36,783 nucleotides of DNA from Neglectibacter sp. X58 (GTDB taxonomy: Bacteria; Bacillota; Clostridia; Oscillospirales; Acutalibacteraceae), in NCBI RefSeq assembly GCF_009936035.1, contig NZ_QWEO01000028.1:1-36783 (forward strand), in the 5' to 3' direction. The notes under the pieces were generated by a model, which had not been told where the DNA came from, did no database searches, and saw only the letters and a program-made list of their open reading frames with translations. This document shows positions 8,041-17,453 of the stretch, piece after piece. A program made the translations under genes and the position numbers. The first letter of the stretch is position 1. Each line of letters opens with the position of its first letter.

Positions 8041-8353
8041 CGTGACTGCACAGGCATGGGAAAACTATGCCAGATATGCGATGAAGCGGGAGGTTGCGGC
8101 TGTACCAGCCGGTTTTTCCGTGGAGTATGTCCGATTTTAAACCGGGCGAAAGAATTTATGCGGCTGGAACCATCGGGAGTTTCCCGGCAGGCCGGCAAGC
8201 GCCGCATGAAGGATTTTTATGGGTTTCGGCTCTTCCCGGGGGTCCGCTTGGCGGATTTCCGGTTTTTCTATGCCGCAGGTGGAAACACCCGGCTAAGTGT
8301 TAAAAACCCACAGCGCCCGCCGCGAAGAATTTTTTCAAGGAGGCGATCTACAA
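8041..8353 (+). promoter_or_regulatory. Long leader of the S10 operon with attenuator-like hairpin
   Basis: The predicted transcript carries about 310 nt before rpsJ and no convincing gene. A short hairpin CGGCTG-TAC-CAGCCG (8097-8111) is followed directly by GTTTTT, which resembles an intrinsic terminator. Further small hairpins follow: CGGGA-GTT-TCCCG near 8172 and CCGC-TTG-GCGG near 8247. S10 operons are often autoregulated through leader RNA in other bacteria, but I cannot match this leader to a named family. Confidence 0.45.
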
Positions 8354-8665
8354 GTGGCAGTCAAAGAAAAGATCAGAATCAGGATAAAAGGGTACGACCA
8401 TCAGTTGGTGGACCAGTCATCTGAAAAGATTGTGGCAACCGCCAAGCGCACAGGCGCCCGGGTTTCCGGCCCTGTGCCCCTGCCCACCGAAAAGCAGATT
8501 ATCACCATCCTGCGCGCTGTCCATAAGTATAAGGACAGCCGGGAGCAGTTTGAAATGCGCACCCACAAGAGGCTGATCGACATTCTCAGGCCCAGCAACA
8601 AGACTGTGGAAGCCCTTATGGGCCTGGAGCTCCCCGCCGGCGTTGAAATCGAAATCAAGCTGTAA
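8354..8665 (+). CDS. rpsJ: 30S ribosomal protein S10
   Basis: This 103-residue protein begins [20 protein letters not shown] and carries the S10 core ([23 protein letters not shown]). Its length is normal for S10, which sits in the 30S head and also acts in transcription antitermination as NusE. The start is GTG 8354, about 10 nt after AAGGAGG; an in-frame upstream ATG at 8297 would add an atypical extension without a ribosome site. First gene of the S10-spc-alpha cluster. Confidence 0.97.
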   Translation: MAVKEKIRIRIKGYDHQLVDQSSEKIVATAKRTGARVSGPVPLPTEKQIITILRAVHKYKDSREQFEMRTHKRLIDILRPSNKTVEALMGLELPAGVEIEIKL

Positions 8666-8704
8666 AGCGGCCGCGGTTTTCAACCTACCGAGACGGAGGG
8701 TCAT

Positions 8705-8745
8705 GTTGGGGAAACCCAACCAATAACCTGATGGGGAAAATCCCC
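8705..8745 (+). promoter_or_regulatory. Two small RNA hairpins in the rpsJ-rplC gap
   Basis: The 104-nt gap holds GTTGGG-GAAA-CCCAAC (8705-8720), a 6-bp stem closed by a GNRA-type GAAA loop, and GGGGA-AAA-TCCCC (8733-8745). Neither is followed by a U-run, so they are not terminators. They could be a protein-binding or RNA-stability element; function is not known. Confidence 0.4.
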
Positions 8746-8769
8746 CGGAGTAGAAAGGAAAGGCAAGAC

Positions 8770-9402
8770 ATGAAAAAAGGCATCATCGGCAAGAAGATTG
8801 GCATGACGCAGATCTTCGATGAAAAGGGCAAGGTCATCCCTGTAACAGTGGTAGAGGCCGGCCCCTGCGTGGTAACGCAGAAAAAGACCCTGGAAAACGA
8901 CGGCTATGAGGCCGTGCAGGTGGGCTTTGGCGACCAGAAGCCCCAGCGCGTGAGCAAGCCTCTCATGGGGCACTTCAAGAAGGGCGACGCGGCCCCCAAG
9001 AAAACCCTCAAAGAGCTTCGGCTGGAGGACATCAGCGGCCTGAACGTTGGCGACCTGATTAAGGCCGACGTGTTCGAGGCAGGGGAAAAGGTGGACGTAA
9101 CCGGCACCAGCAAGGGCAAGGGCTACGCAGGCGTTATCAAGCGCTGGAACTTCCACCGCCTGAAGGAATCCCATGGTTCCGGTCCTGTGGTGCGCCACGG
9201 CGGATCCAGCGGCGCGTGCTCTTCTCCCTCCCGCGTATGGAAGGGCCTGAAGATGGCCGGCCATCTGGGCGCTGAGACGGTTACCGTGCAGAACCTGACA
9301 GTAGCAAAAGTGGACGCGGAAAACAACCTCATTGCCATCAAGGGCGCCATCCCCGGCCCCAACGGCGGCATCGTAGTTGTCCGCGACACTGTGAAAGCAT
9401 AA
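8770..9402 (+). CDS. rplC: 50S ribosomal protein L3
   Basis: The protein is 210 residues, the usual L3 length. It begins [20 protein letters not shown] and holds the conserved central loop ([30 protein letters not shown]) that reaches towards the peptidyl transferase centre. The start is ATG 8770 after an AAAGGA-type site; the 13-codon upstream extension in the same frame is not typical of L3. It follows rpsJ after a 104-nt gap with two small hairpins. Confidence 0.98.
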   Translation: MKKGIIGKKIGMTQIFDEKGKVIPVTVVEAGPCVVTQKKTLENDGYEAVQVGFGDQKPQRVSKPLMGHFKKGDAAPKKTLKELRLEDISGLNVGDLIKADVFEAGEKVDVTGTSKGKGYAGVIKRWNFHRLKESHGSGPVVRHGGSSGACSSPSRVWKGLKMAGHLGAETVTVQNLTVAKVDAENNLIAIKGAIPGPNGGIVVVRDTVKA

Positions 9403-9420
9403 GGGAAGGAGGAAATGAGA

Positions 9421-10044
9421 ATGCCTACTATCGCAGTTTTGAATATGCAGGGGCAGGAAGTGGGCCAGCAGGAGCTGAGCGAAGCCGTGTTTGGCATCAC
9501 CCCCAACGTGTCCGTTATGAACGACATGGTAAAATGCTATCTTGCAAACCAAAGGCAGGGCACTCAGTCCGCCCTGACCCGTTCCGAGGTTTCCGGCGGC
9601 GGCCGCAAGCCCTGGCGCCAGAAGGGCACAGGCCATGCCCGGCAGGGCAGCACCCGGGCGCCCCAGTGGACCCATGGCGGCGTCGTGTTCGCCCCCAAGC
9701 CCCGGAGCTACCGTTACACGCTGAATAAGAAAGTAAAGAGGCTGGCTATGCAGTCCGCCCTTTCCTCTAAGGTGCAGGACGGCGAGATGATCGTGCTCGA
9801 CCAGATCAGCACCAGCGAGTTTAAGACCAAGACCATCGCAGCCATGCTCAAGGCAGTGGGCAGCGAGAAGAAGGCGCTGATTGTGCTGGATACCGTGGAC
9901 GAGAAGGTTATCGCTTCCGCCCGGAACATCCCCGGCGTCAAGACCGCCCAGGTGAACACCCTGAACGTGTACGACATCCTGGGCGCAGACAAGTTCATCG
10001 TGGTCAAAGACGCGGTGGCGAAAATTGAGGAGGTGTATGCGTAA
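9421..10044 (+). CDS. rplD: 50S ribosomal protein L4
   Basis: This 207-residue L4 has the expected exit-tunnel loop ([19 protein letters not shown], followed by [10 protein letters not shown]) and C-terminal domain. In several bacteria L4 also represses its own operon through the S10 leader. Of two close ATGs I prefer 9421, because AAGGAGG is 8 nt before it and only 2 nt before the ATG at 9415. Its TAA overlaps the rplW start (TAATG), so the two are likely translationally coupled. Confidence 0.97.
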   Translation: MPTIAVLNMQGQEVGQQELSEAVFGITPNVSVMNDMVKCYLANQRQGTQSALTRSEVSGGGRKPWRQKGTGHARQGSTRAPQWTHGGVVFAPKPRSYRYTLNKKVKRLAMQSALSSKVQDGEMIVLDQISTSEFKTKTIAAMLKAVGSEKKALIVLDTVDEKVIASARNIPGVKTAQVNTLNVYDILGADKFIVVKDAVAKIEEVYA

Positions 10045-10334
10045 TGGCGGCACAGGACATCATTATCCGCCCCATCATCACAGAAAAGACGATGGATGGC
10101 ACCACCCAGAAGAAGTACACCTTTGAGGTTGACAAGAAGTCTACCAAGATAGATGTAAAGAGAGCTGTAGAAGAGCTGTTCGGCGTAAAGGTGCAGAAAG
10201 TGAACACCCTGCATGTGCGGGGCCGGATGCGCCGGCAGGGCCGTTTCGAGGGATACACCCGCTGCTGGAAAAAGGCTGTGGTCACCCTCACCGAGGACAG
10301 CAAGACCATTGAGTTCTTCGAGAGCATGGTCTAG
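10044..10334 (+). CDS. rplW: 50S ribosomal protein L23
   Basis: A 96-residue L23 ([54 protein letters not shown]). L23 lies at the polypeptide exit and is a docking site for trigger factor and the signal recognition particle. The ATG overlaps the rplD stop by one base. Unlike the tight spacing elsewhere, it is followed by 361 nt before rplB, starting with a 15-nt near-perfect palindrome (10334-10348) that overlaps the stop codon. Confidence 0.97.
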   Translation: MAAQDIIIRPIITEKTMDGTTQKKYTFEVDKKSTKIDVKRAVEELFGVKVQKVNTLHVRGRMRRQGRFEGYTRCWKKAVVTLTEDSKTIEFFESMV

Positions 10335-10695
10335 CAGCGTGACGCTGCACCCGGGACGCGGGCAGCAGAAGCGGAAAGCTTCCGCCGCGCAATAGGGATT
10401 GCGCGGCTCAGGCGAGCCATCGCGTACCCGGGGTGCTCCCGGAAGTCCCGGTTTGAAACAAGCTTTTATAACTTCGGAAGCCACGCGGAGAACGCGTGGT
10501 GCAGCGTGAGCGCGGAATCCTGATTACGCGCGGACTGTTCCCTCACAGGCAGTGAGCAGAGCGAACGGACCCGCGTCTTGGATATGCACAAATGCAAATG
10601 CTTCGCATTAGCATTGCGTCACGTTGCACGCTGCGGCAAGAATGGGGGAGAATGCCGCCCCCGCAAAGCCAAATAGTAGGAGAGTGAAACAAAAA
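10335..10695. repeat. Hairpin-rich insert between rplW and rplB (contains copy B)
   Basis: This 361-bp stretch has no credible gene but many inverted repeats: GCAGCGT-G-ACGCTGC (10334-10348), GCGGAA-AGC-TTCCGC (10371-10385), a 10-bp stem GCCGCGCAAT-AGGG-ATTGCGCGGC (10384-10407), CCACGCG-GAGAA-CGCGTGG (10481-10499), CTCAC-AGGCA-GTGAG (10542-10556), an 11-bp arm pair with one mismatch around TTC (10591-10615), and GGGGG...CCCCC (10644-10662). The octamer GCAGCGTG occurs at 10334 and 10501 and inverted at 10627-10634. ACCCGCGTCTTGGA (10569-10582) and GCGTCACGTTGC (10616-10627) match the repeat at 7092-7121. No U-run follows any hairpin, so transcription probably reads through to rplB. Confidence 0.7.
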
Positions 10696-11529
10696 ATGGC
10701 AATTAAGAATTACAAGCCGACCACGGCGGCAAGGCGCAACATGTCCGTAACGGACTACACGGGCCTTTCCAAAAACGGGCCGGAGAAAAGCCTTCTGGCC
10801 CCCCTGGACAAGAAGGCGGGCCGCAACAGCTACGGCCGCATTACCGTCCGCCATCGCGGCGGCGGCAACCGCAAGAAGTACCGCATTATCGACTTCAAGC
10901 GCCAGAAGCACGACATGACCGCTACCGTGCTTTCCATCGAATACGATCCCAACCGCTCCGCTTTCATCGCCCTGGTGGAATATGAGGATGGCGAAAAGCG
11001 GTATATCCTGGCCCCCCATGGCCTGAAGGCCGGGGACAAGGTGGTGTCCGGGGCCGACGCCGACATCAAGCCCGGCAACGCGCTGCCCCTGAAGAACATC
11101 CCCGTAGGCACCTTTATCCACAACGTAGAGCTGTATCCCGGCAAGGGTGCCCAGCTTGCAAGAGCCGCGGGCATCATGGCCCAGCTTATGGCAAAGGAAA
11201 ACGGCATGGCCCTGCTGCGTCTGCCCTCTGGCGAACTTCGGAACGTGCCTGAGTCCTGCATGGCCTCCATCGGCCAGGTTTCCAACATCGACCATGAGAA
11301 CGTGAAGCTGGGCAAGGCCGGGCGCAAGCGCCACATGGGCTGGCGTCCCACTGTGCGCGGTTCCGTTATGAACCCCAACGACCACCCCCATGGCGGCGGC
11401 GAGGGCAAAAGCCCTGTGGGCCGTCCCGGGCCTGTCACTCCCTGGGGCAAGCCTGCTCTGGGTTACAAGACCCGCAAGCATCACAACCGCAGCGACAAGT
11501 TCATTGTGCGCAGAAGAAACGGCAAGTAA
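10696..11529 (+). CDS. rplB: 50S ribosomal protein L2
   Basis: This 277-residue L2 starts [20 protein letters not shown] at ATG 10696; an open frame from 10624 lies in the repeat-rich insert and is not L2-like. It has the RNA-binding core ([16 protein letters not shown]) and the conserved [13 protein letters not shown] loop whose His is implicated in peptidyl transfer and subunit association. The AGGAG is about 13 nt before the ATG, longer than usual for this cluster. It is preceded by the hairpin-rich insert, so the rplB ribosome binding site lies just downstream of unusual sequence. Confidence 0.98.
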   Translation: MAIKNYKPTTAARRNMSVTDYTGLSKNGPEKSLLAPLDKKAGRNSYGRITVRHRGGGNRKKYRIIDFKRQKHDMTATVLSIEYDPNRSAFIALVEYEDGEKRYILAPHGLKAGDKVVSGADADIKPGNALPLKNIPVGTFIHNVELYPGKGAQLARAAGIMAQLMAKENGMALLRLPSGELRNVPESCMASIGQVSNIDHENVKLGKAGRKRHMGWRPTVRGSVMNPNDHPHGGGEGKSPVGRPGPVTPWGKPALGYKTRKHHNRSDKFIVRRRNGK

Positions 11530-11553
11530 GCACGGGAAAGGAGCGAACAGAAT

Positions 11554-11826
11554 ATGAGCAGAAGTCTGAAAAAAGGACCTTTCGTACAGCCCGTGCTGCT
11601 GAAAAGGGTACAGGCCATGAACGAGGCCGGGGAGAAGAAGATTGTGAAAACATGGAGCCGCGCCTCTATGATTTTCCCCGATTTCGTGGGCCACACCATT
11701 GCGGTACACGACGGGCGCAAGCACGTCCCCGTATATATCACCGAGGACATGGTGGGGCACAAGCTGGGAGAGTTTGCCCCCACCCGTACCTTTAAAGGGC
11801 ACGCCGGCTCGAAGACGACCAAGTAA
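11554..11826 (+). CDS. rpsS: 30S ribosomal protein S19
   Basis: A 90-residue S19 beginning [19 protein letters not shown], with the conserved [22 protein letters not shown] segment broken here as [13 protein letters not shown] and [15 protein letters not shown]19 forms a complex with S13 at the A-site side of the 30S head. Normal length; GGAGCG site upstream, 24 nt after rplB. Confidence 0.98.
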   Translation: MSRSLKKGPFVQPVLLKRVQAMNEAGEKKIVKTWSRASMIFPDFVGHTIAVHDGRKHVPVYITEDMVGHKLGEFAPTRTFKGHAGSKTTK

Positions 11827-11844
11827 GGAAGGAGCAGAGAGTAA

Positions 11845-12180
11845 ATGGAAGCGAAAGCAGTTTTGAACTATACCCGTATCTCTCCCCGCAAGGTCTCTAT
11901 CGTGCTGGATCTCATCCGCAACAAGCCGGTTGACCTTGCCGCCGCTATCTTGAAGCACACACCCAAGGCAGCCTGTGAGGACCTGCAGAAGCTTTTGAAG
12001 TCTGCCGTGGCAAACGCGGAGAACAACTTCAACATGGATAAGGGGAGCCTCTATGTTTCCCAGTGCTATGTGACGCCCGGCCCCATCCTCAAGCGGATCC
12101 GGCCCAGCGCCCACGGCAGGGCTTTTCGGGTGCTGAAGAGAACCTCTCACATCACCATCGTGGTGAAGGAAAAAGAGTAA
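11845..12180 (+). CDS. rplV: 50S ribosomal protein L22
   Basis: A 111-residue L22 ([20 protein letters not shown], then the extended hairpin [18 protein letters not shown] that lines the exit tunnel near the macrolide site). Normal length; AAGGAG precedes the ATG, 18 nt after rpsS. Confidence 0.98.
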   Translation: MEAKAVLNYTRISPRKVSIVLDLIRNKPVDLAAAILKHTPKAACEDLQKLLKSAVANAENNFNMDKGSLYVSQCYVTPGPILKRIRPSAHGRAFRVLKRTSHITIVVKEKE

Positions 12181-12199
12181 GCGGTAAGGAGGCAAAGTT

Positions 12200-12940
12200 A
12201 TGGGACAAAAAGTTAATCCCCACGGTTTGCGTGTGGGCGTTATTAAAGACTGGGATTCCCGGTGGTTCGCCAAGGACAACGTGTTCGGCGACACCCTGGT
12301 AGAGGACTACAACCTGCGCAAAGCCCTGAAAAAGCAGCTCTACTCCGCAGGCATCCCGAAAATAGAGATTGAGCGCGATGCGTCCAAGGTGCGCATCCAC
12401 ATCCACTGCGCCAAGCCCGGCATGGTTATCGGCAAGGGCGGCGCGGAGATTGAGAAGCTGCGGCAGCAGTGCGAGAAGATGCTGGGGAAACCCGTTGTCA
12501 TCAATATCGTAGAGGTGCGCCAGCCTGACCTGGACGCACAACTGGTGGCAGAGAACATCGCCTCCCAGCTTGAGCGCCGCATCTCCTTCCGCCGGGCCAT
12601 GAAGGGCTGCATCGGCCGCAGCATGCGCCTGGGCGCCAAGGGCATCAAGACAAAGGTTTCCGGCCGTTTGAACGGCGCGGACATTGCCCGTAGCGAAGAG
12701 TATCACGACGGCACCATCCCCCTGCAGACCCTGCGGGCCGACATTGATTACGGCTTTGCGGAGGCTGCCACCACCTATGGCCGGGTAGGCGTAAAGGTGT
12801 GGCTGTATAAGGGCGAGGTTTTGAATGACAACCGGGGCGAGCGGCCCGAGCGCCCCCGCCGGGAAGACCGCCGCGACCGCCGGGATCGCCGTGACGGCGA
12901 CCGCCGCCGTACAGACAAAAGGGAAGGAGGGCGCAGGTAA
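12200..12940 (+). CDS. rpsC: 30S ribosomal protein S3
   Basis: A 246-residue S3 with the [20 protein letters not shown] start, a KH domain ([15 protein letters not shown]) and a C-terminal domain ([20 protein letters not shown]). S3 lies at the mRNA entry channel and contributes to helicase activity. After about residue 212 it carries an extra tail of about 34 residues made almost only of Arg, Asp, Glu, Pro and Gly ([16 protein letters not shown]). The tail overlaps no neighbour; the rplP ATG follows the stop directly. Confidence 0.98.
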   Translation: MGQKVNPHGLRVGVIKDWDSRWFAKDNVFGDTLVEDYNLRKALKKQLYSAGIPKIEIERDASKVRIHIHCAKPGMVIGKGGAEIEKLRQQCEKMLGKPVVINIVEVRQPDLDAQLVAENIASQLERRISFRRAMKGCIGRSMRLGAKGIKTKVSGRLNGADIARSEEYHDGTIPLQTLRADIDYGFAEAATTYGRVGVKVWLYKGEVLNDNRGERPERPRREDRRDRRDRRDGDRRRTDKREGGRR

Positions 12941-13357
12941 ATGCTACTGCCAAAGCGCGTTAAATACCGCCGCGTCCAGCGCGGCCGCATGAAGGGCAAG
13001 GCCCTTCGGGGCAACACTGTCACCTACGGTGATTTTGGCCTGCAGGCTTTGGAGCCTGCCTGGATCACATCTAACCAGATCGAGGCCGCCCGTGTTGCCA
13101 TGACACGTTACTGCAAACGTTTCGGCAAGGTCTGGATTAAGATTTTCCCCGATAAGCCCGTAACCCAGAAGCCCGCCGAAACCCGCATGGGTTCCGGTAA
13201 AGGTTCCCCCGAATACTGGGTAGCCGTGGTAAAGCCCGGCCGCGTTATGTTTGAGCTGGGCGGCGTGCCCGAAGCCACCGCCAGGGAGGCCCTCCGCCTT
13301 GCGGCAAATAAACTGCCGGTCAAGTGCAAATTCGTAGCTAAAGAAACGGAGGCGTAG
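12941..13357 (+). CDS. rplP: 50S ribosomal protein L16
   Basis: A 138-residue L16 ([59 protein letters not shown]). L16 contacts the A-site tRNA elbow. Its ATG abuts the rpsC TAA with no gap, and the GGAGG site lies inside the rpsC coding end, so translation is likely coupled. Confidence 0.98.
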   Translation: MLLPKRVKYRRVQRGRMKGKALRGNTVTYGDFGLQALEPAWITSNQIEAARVAMTRYCKRFGKVWIKIFPDKPVTQKPAETRMGSGKGSPEYWVAVVKPGRVMFELGGVPEATAREALRLAANKLPVKCKFVAKETEA

Positions 13358-13360
13358 AAA

Positions 13361-13564
13361 ATGAAAGCTTCAGAGATCAGAGAATTGACCGCTGACGAGC
13401 TGAACAGCAAGCTTCAGGACCTGAAGGCCGAGCTTTTCAACCTGCGCTTCCAGCTCGCTATCAATCAGCTCGACAACCCCATGCGTATCTCCGCTGTCAA
13501 GCGGGACATTGCCCGGGTGAAAACCGTCATCCGCGAGAATGAGCTCAGCGCCGGGAACGCATAA
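13361..13564 (+). CDS. rpmC: 50S ribosomal protein L29
   Basis: A 67-residue L29, a two-helix hairpin protein near the exit tunnel ([53 protein letters not shown]). It starts 3 nt after rplP, with GGAGG inside the rplP end. Normal length. Confidence 0.97.
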   Translation: MKASEIRELTADELNSKLQDLKAELFNLRFQLAINQLDNPMRISAVKRDIARVKTVIRENELSAGNA

Positions 13565-13584
13565 GGGAAGGGAGGATAAAATAC

Positions 13585-13845
13585 GTGAGCGAAGCTAGAA
13601 ATATGAGAAAAACCGCTGTCGGCCGGGTAGTCAGCAACAAGATGGACAAGACCGTGGTGGTCGCCATTCAGGACAGCGTGAAGCACCCCATTTACAACAA
13701 GGTCATCAAGCGCACTGTGAAGCGCAAGGCCCACGACGAGGAGAACACATGCAGCGTGGGAGATCGGGTACGCATTATGGAGACCCGCCCCCTTTCCAAG
13801 GACAAGAGATGGCGCCTGGTCGAGATCATCGAGAAGGCCAAGTAA
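13585..13845 (+). CDS. rpsQ: 30S ribosomal protein S17
   Basis: An 86-residue S17 ([40 protein letters not shown]), an OB-fold primary binder of 16S rRNA. I chose GTG 13585, 9 nt after GGAGG, which gives the usual length; an ATG 18 nt later (MRKTAVG) is a less likely start. A 58-nt AT-richer gap follows before rplN, where the S10 and spc groups traditionally divide. Confidence 0.96.
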   Translation: MSEARNMRKTAVGRVVSNKMDKTVVVAIQDSVKHPIYNKVIKRTVKRKAHDEENTCSVGDRVRIMETRPLSKDKRWRLVEIIEKAK

Positions 13846-13903
13846 GGCTTTTACAGGCTTGTTACGAAATTATTTGGCTTTGTAAGCAAAGGAGGAACGT
13901 ACT

Positions 13904-14272
13904 GTGATTCAACAGCAGTCTTACCTCAAGGTGGCCGACAACACGGGCGCAAAGGAGCTTATGTGCATCCGTGTCTTGGGCGGCACCGGCAGGAGGTATG
14001 CCAATATAGGCGACGTGGTGGTGGCTTCCGTGAAGAAGGCGGCCCCCGGCGGCGTAGTGAAAAAGGGCGACGTGGTAAAGGCGGTTATCGTCAGATCCGC
14101 TTCCGGCGTGCGCCGCGAGGACGGCACGTATATCCGCTTTGACGAGAACGCGGCCGTTATTATCCGTGACGACAAGAACCCCAGGGGCACCCGCATCTTT
14201 GGGCCGGTGGCCCGCGAGCTGCGCGACAGGGAATATCTGAAGATCCTGTCCCTGGCACCGGAAGTGCTTTGA
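13904..14272 (+). CDS. rplN: 50S ribosomal protein L14
   Basis: A 122-residue L14 ([47 protein letters not shown]). It starts with GTG 13904 after AAAGGAGG. L14 lies at the subunit interface and binds the silencing factor RsfS. First gene of the spc-type group; no separate promoter is obvious in the 58-nt gap before it. Confidence 0.98.
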   Translation: MIQQQSYLKVADNTGAKELMCIRVLGGTGRRYANIGDVVVASVKKAAPGGVVKKGDVVKAVIVRSASGVRREDGTYIRFDENAAVIIRDDKNPRGTRIFGPVARELRDREYLKILSLAPEVL

Positions 14273-14288
14273 TGGAGGTGCGCGTAAG

Positions 14289-14609
14289 ATGAATAATAAG
14301 GTTCATGTGAAAACCGGCGATACCGTTGTGATCTTAAGCGGCAAAGACCGCGGCAAGAAAGGCAAGGTCATGCAGGTAAGCCCCAAAGAGGGCAAGGTCA
14401 TCGTAGAGAACGCAAACTTTGTGCAGAAGCATGTGAAGCCCCGCAGAATGGGTGAGCCTGGCGGCATCATCAAGGCCGAAAGCGCCATTTACGCCTGCAA
14501 GGTGCAGGTGGTATGCCCCCGCTGCGGAAAGCCCACCCGCGTAGGCCACAAAGTCCTGCAGGACGGCACCAAAGAGCGCATTTGCAGGAAATGCGGCGAG
14601 TCGCTGTAA
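14289..14609 (+). CDS. rplX: 50S ribosomal protein L24
   Basis: A 106-residue L24 with an N-terminal KOW motif ([20 protein letters not shown]) and a C-terminal four-cysteine ribbon (C76, C79, C99, C102: [11 protein letters not shown] and CRKCGESL), probably zinc-binding. L24 is an assembly initiator of the 50S subunit. GGAGG precedes the ATG. Confidence 0.97.
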   Translation: MNNKVHVKTGDTVVILSGKDRGKKGKVMQVSPKEGKVIVENANFVQKHVKPRRMGEPGGIIKAESAIYACKVQVVCPRCGKPTRVGHKVLQDGTKERICRKCGESL

Positions 14610-14626
14610 GGGAGGGAGAAGAACAC

Positions 14627-15166
14627 ATGGCAAGAATGAAGGATTTCTACAAGGCTGAGGTTGCCCCCGCTCTTATGAAGAAGTTCGGCTACAAGAGCGT
14701 TATGCAGATTCCGAAGCTGGAGAAAATAGTCATCAACGTAGGCGCGGGCGAAGCCAAAGACAACCTGAAGGTTATCGACGCTATCAGCGGCGACCTGATG
14801 AAGATAACGGGCCAGAAGCCCGTGGTGTGCAAAGCAAAGAAGTCCGTTGCGAACTTCAAGCTGCGTGAAGGCATGCCCATTGGCGTGAAGGTGACGCTCA
14901 GAGGAGAGCGGATGTATGAGTTTTTAGACAGGCTCTTTAACGCGGCCCTGCCCCGTGTCCGCGACTTCCGGGGCATCAACCCCAATTCCTTTGACGGCAG
15001 GGGCAATTACAACATGGGTATCAAAGAGCAGCTCATCTTCCCTGAAATCGACTATGATAAGGTGGATAAGGTGCGCGGCATGGATATCTGCTTTGTTACC
15101 ACCGCCCATACAGACGAAGAAGCCCGTGAGTTTTTGACGCTGATGGGCGCGCCGTTTACAAGATAA
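14627..15166 (+). CDS. rplE: 50S ribosomal protein L5
   Basis: A 179-residue L5 ([57 protein letters not shown]). It binds 5S rRNA and contacts P-site tRNA. The ATG at 14627 follows GGGAGGGAG; the longer open frame overlapping rplX is not L5-like. Confidence 0.98.
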   Translation: MARMKDFYKAEVAPALMKKFGYKSVMQIPKLEKIVINVGAGEAKDNLKVIDAISGDLMKITGQKPVVCKAKKSVANFKLREGMPIGVKVTLRGERMYEFLDRLFNAALPRVRDFRGINPNSFDGRGNYNMGIKEQLIFPEIDYDKVDKVRGMDICFVTTAHTDEEAREFLTLMGAPFTR

Positions 15167-15178
15167 GGAGGGTTTACT

Positions 15179-15364
15179 GTGGCCAAGACTTCTATGAAAA
15201 TCAAGCAGCAGCGCGGGCAGAAGTTCTCCACGCGGGAATACAACCGCTGCAAGATCTGCGGAAGGCCCCATGCCTACCTTCGGAAATTCGGTATTTGCCG
15301 CATCTGCTTCAGGGAGCTTGCCTATAAGGGCGAAATCCCCGGGGTAAAGAAGGCAAGCTGGTAA
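15179..15364 (+). CDS. rpsZ: 30S ribosomal protein S14, zinc-binding (type Z)
   Basis: A 61-residue short S14 of the C+ type, with zinc ligands C24, C27, C40 and C43 ([20 protein letters not shown]). It starts with GTG 15179, about 7 nt after AAGGAGGG, 12 nt after rplE. Species with several S14 copies often also have a zinc-free form, not present in this window. Confidence 0.98.
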   Translation: MAKTSMKIKQQRGQKFSTREYNRCKICGRPHAYLRKFGICRICFRELAYKGEIPGVKKASW

Positions 15365-15382
15365 ACATTAGGAGGTAAAGCT

Positions 15383-15781
15383 ATGCAAGTTACAGATACA
15401 ATCGCCGATCTGCTCACCCGTATCCGCAACGCCCAGTCCGCGAAGCACGATACCGTGGAGGTGCCTGCCTCTAACATGAAAAAGTCCATCTGCCAGATTC
15501 TGCTGGACGAGGGCTATATTAAAAACTTCACCGTGGCAGAGGACGGCAAGCAGGGCGTTATCACCATCACCCTGAAGTATGCTGCCGGCCGCACGCCGGT
15601 TATCAAAGGCCTCAAGCGTGTTTCAAAGCCCGGCCTGCGGATTTACAGCGGCGTGGAGGAACTGCCCAAGGTTATGAAGGGCCTGGGCGTGGCCATTGTT
15701 TCCACCAGCCATGGCATCATGACGGACAGGGCCGCCAGGAAGGCAAATGTCGGCGGCGAAGTGCTGGCATTCATTTGGTAA
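15383..15781 (+). CDS. rpsH: 30S ribosomal protein S8
   Basis: A 132-residue S8 ([59 protein letters not shown]). It binds the central 16S domain; in E. coli it represses the spc operon. AGGAGG lies before the ATG. Normal length. Confidence 0.98.
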   Translation: MQVTDTIADLLTRIRNAQSAKHDTVEVPASNMKKSICQILLDEGYIKNFTVAEDGKQGVITITLKYAAGRTPVIKGLKRVSKPGLRIYSGVEELPKVMKGLGVAIVSTSHGIMTDRAARKANVGGEVLAFIW

Positions 15782-15800
15782 AAAGAGGGGGTGCGCGAAT

Positions 15801-16349
15801 ATGTCGAGAATTGGAAGAAAACCCATAAATATTCCCGCCGGCGTCGATGTTGCAATTGACGGCAGCGTTGTTACAGTGAAGGGGCCTAAGGGCACCCTGA
15901 CCCAGAGCTTCAACCCGGTTATCACCATCCAGAAGGAAGGGGAGGAAATCTTAGTCACCCGCCCGGATGACCAGAAGGAATCCCGTTCCCTGCACGGCCT
16001 GACCCGGACCCTGGTGCAGAACATGGTGCTGGGCGTAACGGAAGGCTTCTCCAAAACCCTGGATGTGCAGGGCGTTGGCTACCGTGTGCAGAAGCAGGGG
16101 AAAGACCTGGTAATGAACCTGGGCTATTCCCATCAGGTGATCGTTTCGGAAAACGAGGACATCAAGATCGAGGCCCCGAACCAGAACACCATTGTCATTT
16201 CCGGCATTGATAAGCAGAAGGTCGGGCAGTTTGCGGCGGAAGTCCGCGAGAAACGGCCCCCCGAGCCTTATAAGGGCAAGGGCATCCGCTATCAGGGCGA
16301 GTATGTGCGCCATAAGGAAGGCAAGGCCGGCAAGGGCGCTAAAGGCTAA
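15801..16349 (+). CDS. rplF: 50S ribosomal protein L6
   Basis: A 182-residue L6 ([60 protein letters not shown]). It lies near the factor-binding site. The true start is ATG 15801; an earlier in-frame ATG overlaps rpsH and has no L6 homology. The upstream GAGGGGG site is at normal spacing. Confidence 0.98.
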   Translation: MSRIGRKPINIPAGVDVAIDGSVVTVKGPKGTLTQSFNPVITIQKEGEEILVTRPDDQKESRSLHGLTRTLVQNMVLGVTEGFSKTLDVQGVGYRVQKQGKDLVMNLGYSHQVIVSENEDIKIEAPNQNTIVISGIDKQKVGQFAAEVREKRPPEPYKGKGIRYQGEYVRHKEGKAGKGAKG

Positions 16350-16370
16350 TGGTTAAGGAGTTGAGAAGAA

Positions 16371-16730
16371 ATGGTCAATAAGGCAGATACAAATAAAGCG
16401 CGCCTGCGCCGCCACAAGAGGGTGCGGGGCAAAATAGCCGGCACTGCAGAGCGGCCCCGGCTGAATGTGTTCCGCTCCTCTACAAACATTTACGCCCAGA
16501 TTATCGACGATACAGCCGGACGCACCCTGTGCGCGGCCTCCAGCCTGGACAAGAGCTTTGAGGGCAAGGGCGGCAACAAGGAAGCGGCCCGCAAGGTGGG
16601 CAAGATGATTGCGGAAAAGGCAGCAGAAAAAGGCATTACCAATGTGGTCTTTGACCGCGGCGGTTATATCTTCCACGGCCGCGTCAAAGAGCTGGCCGAA
16701 GGCGCCCGCGAGGGCGGCCTCAACTTCTAA
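16371..16730 (+). CDS. rplR: 50S ribosomal protein L18
   Basis: A 119-residue L18 ([55 protein letters not shown]). It binds 5S rRNA together with L5. Normal length and order; AAGGAG-type site precedes the ATG. Confidence 0.98.
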   Translation: MVNKADTNKARLRRHKRVRGKIAGTAERPRLNVFRSSTNIYAQIIDDTAGRTLCAASSLDKSFEGKGGNKEAARKVGKMIAEKAAEKGITNVVFDRGGYIFHGRVKELAEGAREGGLNF

Positions 16731-16747
16731 GAAGGAGGAATACCATT

Positions 16748-17248
16748 TTGGCTAGTAATATCGACGCAACGACACTGGATATGCAGGAGCGCGTGGTTTC
16801 CATCAACCGCGTAGCCAAAACTGTAAAGGGCGGCCGCGTAATGAAGTTTTCCGCCCTTGTTGTAGTAGGCGACGGCCAGGGCACCGTGGGCTTTGGCATC
16901 GGGAAGGCCGCCGAAGTGCCCGACGCTATCCGCAAGGGCATTGAGGACGCCAAGAAGAACCTGACAAAGATTGCCCTCAGAGGCAGCACCATCCCCCACG
17001 AGATTGTGGGCGAGTTTGGCGCCGGCAAGGTGATTTTGAAGCCCGCCGCCCCCGGTACCGGCGTTATCGCCGGCGGCCCTGTGCGTGCTGTGGTGGAAAG
17101 CGCGGGCATTAAGGACATCCGCACTAAGGCCCTGCGTTCCAACAACCCCTGCAACGTGGTGCGTGCCACCATGGCTGGCCTTACCCAGCTTCGCACTGCA
17201 GAAGAGGTGGCCGCCATCCGCGGGAAGACCGTGAAGGAAATTCTGTAA
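16748..17248 (+). CDS. rpsE: 30S ribosomal protein S5
   Basis: A 166-residue S5 with the dsRNA-binding-like N domain ([37 protein letters not shown]) and C domain ([20 protein letters not shown]). S5 acts in decoding fidelity. It starts with TTG 16748, 9-10 nt after GAAGGAGG; no ATG gives the full N-terminus, so TTG is well supported. Confidence 0.97.
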   Translation: MASNIDATTLDMQERVVSINRVAKTVKGGRVMKFSALVVVGDGQGTVGFGIGKAAEVPDAIRKGIEDAKKNLTKIALRGSTIPHEIVGEFGAGKVILKPAAPGTGVIAGGPVRAVVESAGIKDIRTKALRSNNPCNVVRATMAGLTQLRTAEEVAAIRGKTVKEIL

Positions 17249-17264
17249 AAAGGAGGGCTTGAAG

Positions 17265-17432
17265 GTGAAAATCACTTTGGTAAAGAGCCTGATTGGCTGC
17301 AAGAAGGATCAAATAGCCACAGCCCTCTCTTTGGGGCTTAAAAAGGTGGGGGACTGCGTGGAGCAGCCCGACAACCCCCAGACCCAGGGCAAGATTAAGA
17401 AAATAGGCCATCTGGTCACAGTCAGTAAGTAA
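17265..17432 (+). CDS. rpmD: 50S ribosomal protein L30
   Basis: A 55-residue L30 read from GTG 17265 to TAA 17430-17432. Sequence landmarks are [35 protein letters not shown] and [10 protein letters not shown]. Length and position between rpsE and rplO are as expected. AGGAGG lies about 8 nt before the GTG. Confidence 0.96.
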   Translation: MKITLVKSLIGCKKDQIATALSLGLKKVGDCVEQPDNPQTQGKIKKIGHLVTVSK

Positions 17433-17453
17433 GCTTTAAGGAGGTGCGTGACA

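Noticed and set aside
8701-10053. Minus-strand reading frame of 450 codons across rplC and rplD
   Set aside because: It is fully antisense to two certain ribosomal protein genes and shows no family features.
10335-10695. CRISPR array or insertion sequence in the rplW-rplB gap
   Set aside because: No regularly spaced direct repeats and no transposase; the structure is many different hairpins.
10543-12294. Minus-strand reading frame of 583 codons across rplB-rpsS-rplV
   Set aside because: It is antisense to conserved ribosomal genes, with no ribosome site or recognisable protein sequence.
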